Assembly (NCBI GenBank): GCA_027494165.1
Contig: JAOSJM010000005.1
Span: 248,001-312,000 of the forward strand
From: Acidimicrobiia bacterium
GTDB lineage: Bacteria > Actinomycetota > Acidimicrobiia > IMCC26256 > JAOSJM01
DNA: 64,000 bases
Direction: 5' to 3'
Shown here piece after piece: positions 18,005 to 26,680 of this stretch; positions within the stretch are counted from its first letter, which is position 1, and every line of letters begins with the position of its first letter. A model generated the notes under the pieces. It worked only from the letters and a program-made list of their open reading frames with translations. It ran no database searches and was not told where the DNA came from. The translations under genes and the position numbers were made by a program.

Positions 18005-18010
18005 TACGTT
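18005..18010 (+). promoter_or_regulatory. -10 box TACGTT for leaderless nitroreductase transcript
   Basis: TACGTT, 8 nt, then ATG at 18019; no ribosome-binding site is present. Confidence 0.4.
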
Positions 18011-18018
18011 CCGGGCCG

Positions 18019-18609
18019 ATGGAGGTCACAGACGCGATCCGACGACGCCGAATGGTGCGAGCGTACGATTTACGGCCGATCCCGGACGCACTGCTCGAGC
18101 AGGTGCTGGATGCCGCCGGTCGAGCCCCATCGGCGGGATCGAGTCAACCGGTGGACCTGCTCGTGCTCGCCGAGCAGGCGGACCGAGCGGCCTTCTGGGA
18201 CCTGGCGTTCCCGGTGCGTGAGGGTTACCCGTGGCCTCACCTCTTCGACGCGCCGGTGATCGTGATCCCGCTCGTCGAACCGGACGCGTATGCCCGGCGG
18301 TACGCGCTGCCCGACAGGGCGGCGACAGGCCTGGCGGATCTCGACGCGTGGCCGGCTCCGTACTGGTGGATCGACGGAGGTGCCGCGGTCCAGAACCTGC
18401 TCCTCGCGGCGGTGGGCAGCGGGCTCGGCGCGTCGCTGTTCGGGTTGTTCGTGAACGAGGCCGAGATCCTCCGAGCGTTCGGGGTACCTCCTGGCCACCG
18501 AGCGCTCGGTGGCATCACGATCGGCTACGCCCTCCCGGAGCCTCCCGTCCGCTCGTCGCCGTTGCCGCGCCGCCGCCTGGACGACATCGTGCACCGGGGA
18601 CGCTGGTAG
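18019..18609 (+). CDS. nitroreductase-family FMN protein
   Basis: 196 residues. The FMN-binding N-terminus is typical (IRRRRMVRAYDLRPIP, then AAGRAPSAGSSQPVD), and the C-terminal part has VQNLLLAAVGSGLGASLFGL and FGVPPGHRALGGITIGY. NAD(P)H-dependent reductase of nitro or quinone compounds, or a dehalogenase/BluB relative; the substrate is unknown. The ATG at 18019 is chosen over the longer frame from 17938 because a TACGTT box sits 8 nt upstream. The gene is bracketed by 19-bp direct repeats, which hints at insertion as a unit. Confidence 0.85.
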   Translation: MEVTDAIRRRRMVRAYDLRPIPDALLEQVLDAAGRAPSAGSSQPVDLLVLAEQADRAAFWDLAFPVREGYPWPHLFDAPVIVIPLVEPDAYARRYALPDRAATGLADLDAWPAPYWWIDGGAAVQNLLLAAVGSGLGASLFGLFVNEAEILRAFGVPPGHRALGGITIGYALPEPPVRSSPLPRRRLDDIVHRGRW

Positions 18610-18718
18610 GCCTCCCCCACCGGGGTTCGCCTCCGGCCCGACGCCGCCCTCGACGTGGACACGGTCGGGCCATGCGGTCGCGACGGCGCACCTCGGTGAC
18701 CGCTCCCGTCTCCTGGAA

Positions 18719-18737
18719 CCGGCTCGGGTCGGGGCTC
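18719..18737 (+). repeat. 19-bp direct repeat, right copy
   Basis: Identical to 17895-17913. Its last bases form part of the stop codon of the convergent amidohydrolase gene. Confidence 0.6.
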
Positions 18738-19968
18738 AGTGGAGGTCGAGCTCGAGCATCCGGATGGCGTTGGCGCGCAGGACCTTGTGGACGACGTCGT
18801 CGGGGAGGTCCGCCGTCATCGCGGTCGCCACCGCCTTGGTCTCGGGCCACGACGAGTCGGTGTGGGGGTAGTCGGTCTCGAAGGTGACGTTGTCGACGCC
18901 GATCACGTCGAGCGACTCGAGACCGTGGCGGTCGCGGAAGAAGCAGCCGAAGACCCGCCCGTGGAAGTAGGTCGACGGGGGCTCGGGCACGGCGACACGG
19001 TCGACGGCCCATGCCCGGTGCTGCTGCCACACGTCGTCGGCCCGCTCGAGGATGTAGGGCAGCCAGCCGATCTGACCCTCGGAGTACGCCAGCTTCAGCG
19101 TCGGGAAGCGCACGAGCACGCCGGAGAAGAGGAAGTCGCTGAGCGAGGCCATGGCGTTGCCGAAGCTGAGCGTGGCCTGGACCGCGGGCGGCGCGTCGGG
19201 CGACGTCGCGGGCATCTTCGACGACGAGCCGATGTGCATGCAGACCGTGGTGCCGGTCTCGGCGCAGGCGGCGAAGAACGGGTCCCAGTGGCCGGTGTGG
19301 ATGCTCGGGAGGCCGAGGTGCGGCGGGATCTCGCTGAAGGCCACCGCCCGCACCCCGCGGGCGGCGTTGCGGCGCACCTCGGCCGCCGCCGCGTCGACGT
19401 CCCAGAGGGGGATCAGGCCCAGCGGGACCAGACGGCCCCCGCTGTCGCCGCACCACTCGTCGACCATCCAGTCGTTGTAGGCGAGGACGCACGCCATCGC
19501 GAGCTCGCGGTCCCGGGCCTCGAGGAAGGTCTGGCCGCAGAAGCGGGGGAAGGTCGGGAAGGCCAGCGAGGCCTCCACCCAGTCGAGGTCCATGTCCTCG
19601 AGCCGCGCTCCGGGGTCGTAGCAGCCGGGACGCATCTCGTCGTAGGTGATCGCGGTGAGCGTCATGTCGTCCTGGGCGAACCCGGCCGCCGCGACGTGCC
19701 GCTTGTGCGGGTGGACGAGGTCCTCGTAGAACCAGATGTCGCACTCCGGCCCGCCCTGGTCGAGCGTGTACTCGTACTGCGTGCCGCCGACGAAGCGCAG
19801 GTCGCCGAGCCGGTGGCGCTCGACCCGGGGGCCACGGTCGCGCAGGCGGGCCGGGAGCCAGGTCTGCCAGAGGTGGGGCGGCTCCACGACGTGATCGTCG
19901 ACGCTGACGATCCGCGGGATCTCGCGGGCGGTGGACACCGCCGCGGTGCCGAGCTCGGTCGTGCTCAC
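18736..19968 (-). CDS. amidohydrolase family 2 (ACMSD-like) protein
   Basis: 410 residues from the GTG at 19968. Motifs of the amidohydrolase_2/ACMSD group: SVDDHVVEPPHLW near the N-terminus, TTVCMHIGSSSKMP in the middle, LKLAYSEGQIGWLP, and the C-terminal metal aspartate in NVTFETDYPHTDSSW. These enzymes decarboxylate or hydrolyse aromatic or heterocyclic acids using a single metal ion. The start is chosen because a TAGGAT box and an operator palindrome lie immediately upstream; the longer frame to 20043 would run through them. Common in actinobacterial degradation loci, often with F420 and CoA genes like those nearby. Confidence 0.85.
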   Translation of the reverse strand: MSTTELGTAAVSTAREIPRIVSVDDHVVEPPHLWQTWLPARLRDRGPRVERHRLGDLRFVGGTQYEYTLDQGGPECDIWFYEDLVHPHKRHVAAAGFAQDDMTLTAITYDEMRPGCYDPGARLEDMDLDWVEASLAFPTFPRFCGQTFLEARDRELAMACVLAYNDWMVDEWCGDSGGRLVPLGLIPLWDVDAAAAEVRRNAARGVRAVAFSEIPPHLGLPSIHTGHWDPFFAACAETGTTVCMHIGSSSKMPATSPDAPPAVQATLSFGNAMASLSDFLFSGVLVRFPTLKLAYSEGQIGWLPYILERADDVWQQHRAWAVDRVAVPEPPSTYFHGRVFGCFFRDRHGLESLDVIGVDNVTFETDYPHTDSSWPETKAVATAMTADLPDDVVHKVLRANAIRMLELDLH

Positions 19969-19986
19969 CGCACCCCGTCCCCCCGA

Positions 19987-20009
19987 ATCTGACGAACCGT
20001 CAGATCCTA
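19987..20009 (-). promoter_or_regulatory. TetR-like operator just downstream of a -10 box
   Basis: ATCTGACG-AAC-CGTCAGAT (19987-20005), 8-bp perfect arms. On the minus strand TAGGAT (20004-20009) overlaps its upstream edge, so the operator covers the expected transcription start, 19 bp before the amidohydrolase GTG. No regulator gene is adjacent. Confidence 0.55.
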
Positions 20010-20089
20010 GCCAAGGCCGGGTCGGCGCGGAAGCGGGGTCCACAACCCCGAAACCGCGCCAACCGGGCGCTTCGGAGGAACCCGGGGAC

Positions 20090-20154
20090 GGGGGGACAGA
20101 GCCCGGGAACGGGAGGGGACGGAGCCCGGGAACGGGAGGAAAGAGCCCGGGGAG
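20090..20154 (+). repeat. short G-rich tandem repeat
   Basis: Three imperfect copies of a 22-24-bp unit built on GAGCCCGGGAACGGGAGG, the last one truncated. They lie directly after the permease stop. Function unknown; may act as a structured 3' end. Confidence 0.5.
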
Positions 20155-21523
20155 CTAGGGAGCCCGACGCCGGCGGCCGCGGAGCCGGTGGCTGGCCCAG
20201 AAGAGGAGCACGCCCGCGCCGAGCAGCGCCCCCGCCCGCCCCGCGACCGCGACCCCGCCCCGGGACAACTCGTGCAGGACCAGCACGACGCTGGCGGCCG
20301 CCCCGAGCGCCGGGAACGCCGGCGGAGCCCGGAAGTGTGCGTGCTCGACCCGGTCGCTCCGCAACACCAGCGCGCTGACGTTGACGAGCGCGAAGACGGC
20401 GAGGAGCAGGAGCACCGTCGTGCGGGCGAGCCCCCGAGGTCCCCGGTGACGGCGAGCACGGCCGCCACGCCGGTCGTGGCGACGACCGACACCCACGGTG
20501 TCCGGCGGCCGCGGTGGACCCGCCCGAGCACGGCGGGCACGTCGCCCTGGCGGGCCATCCCGTAGAGCAGCCGGGACGCCGTGACCATCGTGAGCAGCGC
20601 CGTGTTCGCCACCGCGAACAGGGCGACGGCCGAGAAGAGCCGCGGGGGCACCCCCGGGGACCCGGCCTCCACCACCTCGAGCAGCGGGCCGCTCGAGCCG
20701 GCCAACCGCTCGGGGTCGACGACCGCGCCGGCGAGGAACGCGACCGCGACGTAGACCGCCCCGGTGAGGCCGAGCGCCCAGAACAGCACCCGCGGGTAGC
20801 TGCGCGCCGGGTCGTGGACCTCCTCGGAGACGTGGACCGAGTCCTCGAAGCCGAGGAAGGCGAAGAAGGCCAGGGCCGTGGCGCCCAGCAGGGCTCCCGG
20901 AGCCGAGAGGAGGTCCCCCAGCTCCATGGTCCGCCCGAGGTCCCCGTCGCCTCGCGCCAGGGCGGCCACCCCGACCGCGATCACGAGCAGCAGGCCGGCC
21001 ACCTCGACGACCGTCATCACGACGTTGGCCCGGGCGGATGCGGAGATCCCCCAGAAGTTGAGCAACCCCAGGAGCGCGAGGGCCGTCGCCGCGGCGAGGC
21101 CGGCCGGCACGTCGACGAACGCCTCCAGGTACTCGCCCCCCATCGCCCGGGCCGCGGTGCTCGCCGCTCCGAGCGTGGCCGCCGCGACGGCCGTCCCCAC
21201 CAGGAAGGTGACGAAGGGCGACCCGAAGGCCCGGCGCACGTAGAGGGCGGAGCCGGCCGAGCCCGGGTACTTCGTGACCAGCTCCACCCAGGCGAAGGCG
21301 GACACCGCGGCCACGCCGAAGGCGAGCAGGAAGGGGAGCCAGAGCGCGCCCCCGGCCTCGCCGGCGACCTCGCCCACGAGGATGTAGATGCCCGCCCCGA
21401 GGATGTCCCCCACGACCAGGACGAGGAGGAGACCGGGCCCGACCGCACGTCGCAGCCCCGGGAGGCCGGCACCGGCCGGCCCTGGCGCCTCGGCGGGGCG
21501 TCGGGGGACGGGGGCGTCGGCAC
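20155..21523 (-). CDS. APC-family amino acid permease, two frameshifts
   Basis: About 456 residues. The signature of APC transporters is clear: GDILGAGIYILVGEVAGEAG in helix 1, then FLGFEDSVHVSEEVHDPARS, and about 12 membrane segments ending LLFWASHRLRGRRRRAP. It would import an amino acid or amine. One missing base at the C-run 20431-20435 breaks the frame before the last three helices. The N-terminal residues before GLRRAVGPGLLL have no start codon in frame; if one more C is missing near 21510, a GTG at 21523 becomes the start and the length is a whole number of codons. The uncorrected frame would begin inside helix 1 at a GTG at 21413. Confidence 0.8.
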
Positions 21524-21584
21524 GGCGGCCAGCTTGGCACGGGGCGCTCGCTCGCCCCCGTTGCTCCGAGCCCCTGTCTCCCGT

Positions 21585-21753
21585 CTCGGGTGCCGATACC
21601 GTCGCTCAGCGGGGGTGACGACACCCGAGACGAAGGTGCCTCGGCTCTCGGGTGCCGATACCGTCGCTCAGCGGGGGTGACGACACCCGAGACGAAGGTG
21701 CCTCGGCTCTCGGGTGCCGATACCGTCGCTCAGCGGGGGTGACGACACCCGAG
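21585..21753. repeat. three tandem copies of a palindromic 45-bp element, 62-bp period
   Basis: Copies at 21585-21629, 21647-21691 and 21709-21753, each with arms CTCGGGTG and CACCCGAG and the core GGTGCCGATACC. They are separated by an identical 17-bp spacer. A related element occurs twice at 48039-48141. The array lies upstream of the permease gene, between it and a terminator. Confidence 0.8.
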
Positions 21754-21794
21754 ACGGCATGGAAGGACCCCCGGACGCGTGACACTCCCCGGAC

Positions 21795-21831
21795 GCGTGA
21801 CGACCGCCCGGTGGGAGGGCGGCCGTCACGC
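21795..21831. terminator. strong terminator-like hairpin
   Basis: GCGTGACG-A-CCGCCC, 7-nt loop, GGGCGG-C-CGTCACGC: 14 base pairs with one mismatch, 24 bp after the stop of the exported protein at 21855-22586. Confidence 0.65.
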
Positions 21832-21854
21832 TCGGGGCGGAGCCGGTGTCGGCG

Positions 21855-22586
21855 TCAGGCGGTCCCGAGGATCTCGACGATCTGGCGGGCGTTCGCGATC
21901 GCCCCGCGCAGGAGGTCGCGGGCCTGGACCAGGTCGTTGCGGGCCCCCTCGACGATCGGCTCGGCGACACCGCCGTTCCAGTCGGCCGGGACGAGCGGGA
22001 TCACCGCGTCGGCCACCGGGGCGGCGAGGTCGTCGGCCTGGGCCACCTTGGCGTCGAGGTCGGCGAGCAGGGCGGGGGCGTCACCCACGTCCTTGCCCGC
22101 GGCCTGGGCCGCGGCGATGGCGTCGGCCAGGAGGGTGGAGGCGTCGGTGAGCCTGCCGACCACGAAGTCCGCCTTGTCGGCCCCCAGGGTCAGGTGCACC
22201 GTCGGCACCTCGAGCACGTACACCCGGTAGTCGAAGACGATCTTCGGGCAGAGCTCGCGCAGGGTCGCGGCGTCGGCGGCCGCCTCGATCTGGGGCCGGA
22301 GGTCCGACAGGCCGGCCGACGCCGCCGTCACCTCGGCGAGCAGGGCGGCCCGGTGGGCGTCGGTGACGTGCTCGTGCGACGTCACCTTCCCCTCGAGGTC
22401 GGCGAGCGTGGCGAGCCGCTCGTCGATGGCGGCCAGGCACCTGGCCTTCGCCTCGTCGAAGCGCGCCCCGGCCGGCGCCTCGGTCGGCGGCGCGTCGCCC
22501 TCGGCGGCGGCGACGCCGGCCAGCGGCACGGCCAGGGCGCCGGCCACCACGAGGGCCGAGAGAGACGTGCGGAAGCGGGTGTTCAT
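21855..22586 (-). CDS. exported alpha-helical protein, unknown
   Basis: 243 residues. A signal peptide (RFRTSLSALVVAGALAVPLA, cut near AAAEGD) is followed by an alanine-rich, acidic, all-helical mature part (DERLATLADLEGKVTSHEHV, LLADAIAAAQAAGKDV). Two cysteines (KARCLAAI, RELCPKI) may form a disulfide. No enzyme motif. The start ATG at 22586 follows TGAGAGGAG. It follows a lipoprotein gene 11 bp upstream that also ends in a helical, coiled-coil segment, so the two may act together at the cell surface. Confidence 0.78.
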   Translation of the reverse strand: MNTRFRTSLSALVVAGALAVPLAGVAAAEGDAPPTEAPAGARFDEAKARCLAAIDERLATLADLEGKVTSHEHVTDAHRAALLAEVTAASAGLSDLRPQIEAAADAATLRELCPKIVFDYRVYVLEVPTVHLTLGADKADFVVGRLTDASTLLADAIAAAQAAGKDVGDAPALLADLDAKVAQADDLAAPVADAVIPLVPADWNGGVAEPIVEGARNDLVQARDLLRGAIANARQIVEILGTA

Positions 22587-22597
22587 CGGATCTCCTC

Positions 22598-22974
22598 TCA
22601 CTCCTTGGCGAGGCCCTCGTCGACCGCCTGCAGCGAGGCGTCGAGCCGGGCCAGGTCCTGCTCGATGGCGTCGAGCTGGCGCTCGACCGCCGTGAGGTCC
22701 GGGGCAGTCGGGGCGGTCGGGGGATCGCACCGCCGGATCCGGCCGCCGGGGAGACCGGGGCCGCGGCCGCCGTCGGCGTGGTCGTCGACGCCGGTGGCAC
22801 CGTCGAGGTGGTCGTGGGGGCCGCCGCGGTCGAGGTGGCGCCCGGTCGACGGTCCTCCGGTGACGTGGCCCCGACCTCGGCGCCGGCTCCGTCGGACGAG
22901 CCGCGGCCGCAGGCCGCCCCGCCCAGCACGAGGGCGAGCACGACCACGGAGATGCGCGCGGCCCGGTTCGTCAT
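22598..22974 (-). CDS. small threonine/proline-rich lipoprotein, one frameshift
   Basis: About 125 residues. The signal peptide ends in a lipobox-like LVLGGAAC (cysteine at residue 22), then a disordered Thr/Pro/Ala-rich linker, then after correction a short coiled coil (LTAVERQLDAIEQDLARLDA). The frame breaks near 22722-22727, where one base is missing before GATCCCCCG. The start ATG at 22974 follows GGAAGGAGG. Likely anchored in the outer face of the membrane. Function unknown; it is coupled to the helical exported protein downstream. Confidence 0.68.
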
Positions 22975-23093
22975 GGTGACCTCCTTCCGTCGGGATCAGC
23001 ATCGGTCCCTCCGGTGATGCCGCCGTGGTCAGGACGCGAGGGTTCTGTGAAGACGGGCGACGGCCGGGCCGGGAACCAGGAATAGGCAGGACC

Positions 23094-23187
23094 GGCGGGG
23101 CCTTGTACCAGGTGCAAGCCCCGCCGACGGCAGGGCGGGTCGGGATCGCCCTGACCCTCCTGGATACCCGTCCCGATCCGCCCTGCC
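23094..23187. promoter_or_regulatory. two consecutive strong hairpins upstream of hemE
   Basis: Hairpin 1 (23094-23125): GGCGGGGC with GCCCCGCC, extended by TTG/CAA across a one-base bulge. Hairpin 2 (23129-23187): 17-bp stem, arms GGCAGGGCGGGTCGGGA and TCCCGATCCGCCCTGCC, one G-U pair, 25-nt loop. They fill the 295-bp gap between a divergent lipoprotein gene and hemE, so they cannot terminate either neighbour read away from the gap. They may be a leader RNA, an sRNA or a repeat. Confidence 0.55.
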
Positions 23188-23255
23188 TTCTTCGCCTCCC
23201 CGGGTCCCGCGGTCGCAAAGGTGCCCCGACCGCCGGGCCCGCCCGGACCCGGGGG

Positions 23256-23261
23256 TACAGT
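23256..23261 (+). promoter_or_regulatory. -10 box TACAGT for leaderless hemE transcript
   Basis: TACAGT, 8 nt, then ATG at 23270; no ribosome-binding site. If used, the hairpins upstream would be outside the hemE mRNA. Confidence 0.45.
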
Positions 23262-23269
23262 CGCCGCCG

Positions 23270-24358
23270 ATGGTCCCCACCGCCCCGACCGGCCGGTTGC
23301 TCGACTCGCCCTTCCTGCGCGCGTGCCGCCGCGAGCCCGCCGGGCGGGTACCGGTGTGGTTCATGCGACAGGCCGGCCGGGCCCTCCCGGAGTACCGGGC
23401 GGTGCGCGGGGACGGCAGCATCCTCGACGCCATCCGCCGGCCCGACCTGGCCACCGAGATCACACTCCAACCGGTCCGTCGCTACGGGGTGGACGCGGCG
23501 ATCCTCTTCTCCGACATCGTCGTGCCGGTGGCGGCGATCGGCTTCGGCGTCGAGGTGGCCCGGGGGGTCGGCCCGGTCGTCGACCGCCCGTTCCGGGAGG
23601 AGCGGGACCTGGACCGCCTCCGGCCCCTGGAGCCCGAGGCGGACATCCCCTACGTGCTGGAGACGGTGCGCAACCTCGTCGGCGAGCTCGACGTGCCGCT
23701 CATCGGGTTCGCCGGGGCACCGTTCACGGTGGCGAGCTACCTCGTCGAGGGAGGCCCGTCCCGCTCCTACGTCCACACCAAGCGGCTCATGCACGCCGAC
23801 CCGACGCTGTGGGGCCGCCTCCTGGGCCGGCTGGCCGACCTCTCCGTGACGTTCCTGCGGGCCCAGGTCGACGCCGGGGCCGCCGCGGTCCAGCTCTTCG
23901 ACAGCTGGGCCGGCGCCCTCGGCCCCCGCGACTACGAGCGCTTCGTCCTGCCGGCCAGCCGGCGGGTCCTCGAGGGCCTCGCCGACCTGGACGTCCCCCG
24001 GATCCACTTCGGCGTCGGCACCGGCGAGCTGCTCCACCTCATGGCCGAGGCCGGGGCCGACGTCGTCGGCGTCGACTGGCGCGTCCCCCTCGACGAGGCC
24101 CGCCGCCGGGTGGGCCCGGACCGGGCCGTCCAGGGCAACCTCGATCCCGCGGTGTGCCTGGCCCCCTGGGAGGTCGTGGCCGACGAGGCTCGCGACGTGC
24201 TGACCCGCGCCGGTGGGCAGCCCGGCCACGTCTTCAACCTCGGCCACGGCGTGCTGCCCGAGACCGACCCGGTGGTCCTCGAGCGCCTGGTCGAGCTCGT
24301 CCACGCCGAGGGCCGGGCCGACGTCCCCGGTCCGGCGCCCACCGGGGGCGGCGCGTGA
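23270..24358 (+). CDS. hemE: uroporphyrinogen decarboxylase
   Basis: 362 residues. Converts uroporphyrinogen III to coproporphyrinogen III. Motifs: [15 protein letters not shown] with the substrate-binding arginines, [16 protein letters not shown] with the catalytic aspartate, and [20 protein letters not shown]; near the C-terminus [14 protein letters not shown]. First gene of a heme operon: its stop overlaps the next start as GTGA. Confidence 0.96.
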   Translation: MVPTAPTGRLLDSPFLRACRREPAGRVPVWFMRQAGRALPEYRAVRGDGSILDAIRRPDLATEITLQPVRRYGVDAAILFSDIVVPVAAIGFGVEVARGVGPVVDRPFREERDLDRLRPLEPEADIPYVLETVRNLVGELDVPLIGFAGAPFTVASYLVEGGPSRSYVHTKRLMHADPTLWGRLLGRLADLSVTFLRAQVDAGAAAVQLFDSWAGALGPRDYERFVLPASRRVLEGLADLDVPRIHFGVGTGELLHLMAEAGADVVGVDWRVPLDEARRRVGPDRAVQGNLDPAVCLAPWEVVADEARDVLTRAGGQPGHVFNLGHGVLPETDPVVLERLVELVHAEGRADVPGPAPTGGGA

Positions 24359-25266
24359 CCGAGGGCGTCCTCGTGATGGCCTACGGGACCCCGGGAGGGC
24401 CCGAGGACGTCGAGGCCTACTACACCCACATCCGCCGGGGGCGGCCACCCACCCCGGAGCTGCTCGCCGACCTCGGCCGGCGCTACGAGGCGATCGGGGG
24501 GATCTCGCCGCTCGCCCGGCGCACCGAGGCCCAGCGGGCCGGGATCGAAGCGGCCCTCCACGACCGGGCCCCGGGCCGCTTCGCGGTCGTGCTCGGACAG
24601 AAGCACGCCCCACCGTTCATCGAGGACGCCGTCGCCGACCTCGCCCGGGCCGGGGTCCGCCGGGCCGTGGGGCTGGTGCTGGCGCCCCACTACTCCCGCC
24701 TGTCGGTGGGCGAGTACCACGAGCGGGCCCGGACCGCGGGCGACGCGGCCGGCGTCGAGCTCGTCCCGATCGACGACTGGCACCTCGAGCCTGCGTACCT
24801 GGCGTTCCTCGAGCGGGCGGTGGCCACCGGCCTGTCCCGGCTCCCCGCGCGCAGCCGGGTCCTCTTCACCGCCCACAGCCTCCCCGAACGCATCCTCGAC
24901 GAGGGCGACCCCTACCCCGTGCAGATGCGCGAGACGGCCGAAGCCGTGGCCGGCCGGCTCGACCTCCGGGAGGGGAGCCAGTGGTCGCTGGCCTGGCAGA
25001 GCGCGGCGCCGACCCCCGAGCCCTGGCTGGGGCCCGACGTCCGGGAGGTGCTGCGCGACCTCGCCGGCATGGTGGAGGGCGTCCTGGTCTGTCCGGCCGG
25101 CTTCGTGGCCGACCACCTCGAGGTGCTCTACGACCTCGACATCGACGCGCGGGCGGTCGCCGAGGGCGCCGGGCTCGCCTTCGCCCGCACCCCGTCCGTG
25201 AACGACGACCCGGGCGTGCTCGAGGCGCTCGCCGAACGGCTGCTCACCACGATCGGCCCCGGGTGA
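24355..25266 (+). CDS. hemH: ferrochelatase (probably coproporphyrin type)
   Basis: 303 residues, GTG start overlapping the hemE stop. Inserts iron into a porphyrin. Motifs: [37 protein letters not shown], the metal-site region [11 protein letters not shown] and [20 protein letters not shown]. In actinobacteria this enzyme normally acts on coproporphyrin III, after the oxidase encoded next; the final decarboxylase HemQ is not in the window. Overlaps the next gene as GTGA. Confidence 0.93.
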   Translation: MTEGVLVMAYGTPGGPEDVEAYYTHIRRGRPPTPELLADLGRRYEAIGGISPLARRTEAQRAGIEAALHDRAPGRFAVVLGQKHAPPFIEDAVADLARAGVRRAVGLVLAPHYSRLSVGEYHERARTAGDAAGVELVPIDDWHLEPAYLAFLERAVATGLSRLPARSRVLFTAHSLPERILDEGDPYPVQMRETAEAVAGRLDLREGSQWSLAWQSAAPTPEPWLGPDVREVLRDLAGMVEGVLVCPAGFVADHLEVLYDLDIDARAVAEGAGLAFARTPSVNDDPGVLEALAERLLTTIGPG

Positions 25267-26680
25267 GACCAGACGTGACGGCCGAGCGACGCCACGTCGT
25301 CGTCGTCGGGGGCGGGATCACGGGTCTGGCGGCCGCGCACGCCCTCGCCCACGCCCCCGGCCCCCGCGCGTCACGCTCCTCGAGGCCGACGACCGCCTGG
25401 GCGGCAAGATCCTCACCACCGAGATCGCGGGCCACCCGGTGGACGCCGGACCCGACGCCTTCCTCGCCCGCGTGCCGTGGGCCACCGATCTGTGCCGGCG
25501 GCTCGGCCTCGGCGACGAGCTGGTCTCGCCGGCTCGCGGCCGCGCCTTCGTCTGGTCGCGAGGCCGGCTCCGGCCCCTCCCCGAGGACCTCGTGCTCGGG
25601 GTCCCGACGGCGCTCTGGCCGCTCGCACGGTCGGGGATCGTGCCGATCCCGGGCCTCGTCCGGGCCGGCCTCGACCTCGTGCTCCCCGCCGACGCCCCCG
25701 GCGGCGACGAGGCGATCGGGTCGCTCGTCACCCGACGGCTCGGGCGTACCGTGAGCGAGCGCCTCGTGGACCCGCTCCTCGGTGGGATCTACGCGGGTGA
25801 CGCCGACCGGCTGAGCGCGTCCATGGCCGCGCCCCAACTCGTCGCGGTCGCCCGGCGGCACCGGAGCCTGATCCTGGGGTTGCGGGCCCATCGCCGGGAG
25901 CACCCTCCCGACCCGACCCAGCCGGTCTTCCACACCCTCCCCGCCGGGCTCGGGCGCCTCGTGGATCGGCTGGCCGCGGCCGTCGAGGGGGTCGACCTGC
26001 GGCTCGGCACCCGGGTCGAGGCGGTCGCCTCCGACGGGCCGGGCTGCCGGCTCACGCTCGACGGCCAGGCCCCACTCGGCGCCGACGCGGTCGTGCTCGC
26101 CACCCCGGCCCACGTCTCGAGCCGGCTCCTCGCCGGCGCCGCGCCCGCCGCCGCCGGCGGCCTGGCCGGGATCGAGCACGCGTCGGTCGTGCTCGTCACG
26201 CTGGCGATCGACGCCGGCGCCCTGCCCGGCCCGCTCGACGGCAGCGGCTACCTGGTCCCCCGGGGCGAGGGCCTCCTCCACACCGCCTGCTCGTGGGCGT
26301 CGAGCAAGTGGGCCCACCTGGCGGAGCCCGGACGGGTGCTCCTGCGGGTGTCCGCCGGCCGGCTGGGCGACGACCGGCCCCTCCGGCTCGACGAGGACGA
26401 GCTCCTCGACCGGCTCCTGGGCGAGCTGCGGCTCGTCATGGGGCTGTCGGGCGAGCCCTCGGCGGTGCGGGTGAACCGCTGGGTCGACGCCTTCCCCCAG
26501 TACCCGCCCGGTCACCTCGACCGGGTGGCCGGGATCGAGGCCCGGGTCCGCGAGGCGATCCCCGGCGTGGAGCTCGCCGGCGCCGCCTACCGCGGGATCG
26601 GGGTACCGGCCTGCATCCGCCAGGGCGAGGAGGCGGCCGCCCGGGTCCTCGCGCGGCTCGAGCCCGCGCCGGCCCGTTGA
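25263..26680 (+). CDS. hemY: copro-/protoporphyrinogen oxidase (HemY/CgoX), one frameshift
   Basis: About 472 residues. FAD-dependent oxidase of the HemY family. The N-terminus has the dinucleotide fold [17 protein letters not shown], then after correction [20 protein letters not shown] and [15 protein letters not shown]. The C-terminus has [20 protein letters not shown], the usual FAD-binding end. One C is missing at the C-run 25361-25365. The GTG at 25263 (GTGA overlap with hemH) is preferred; GTG at 25275 in the same frame is the alternative. Given its neighbours it probably makes coproporphyrin III. Its stop overlaps the TTG start of the next gene. Confidence 0.9.
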
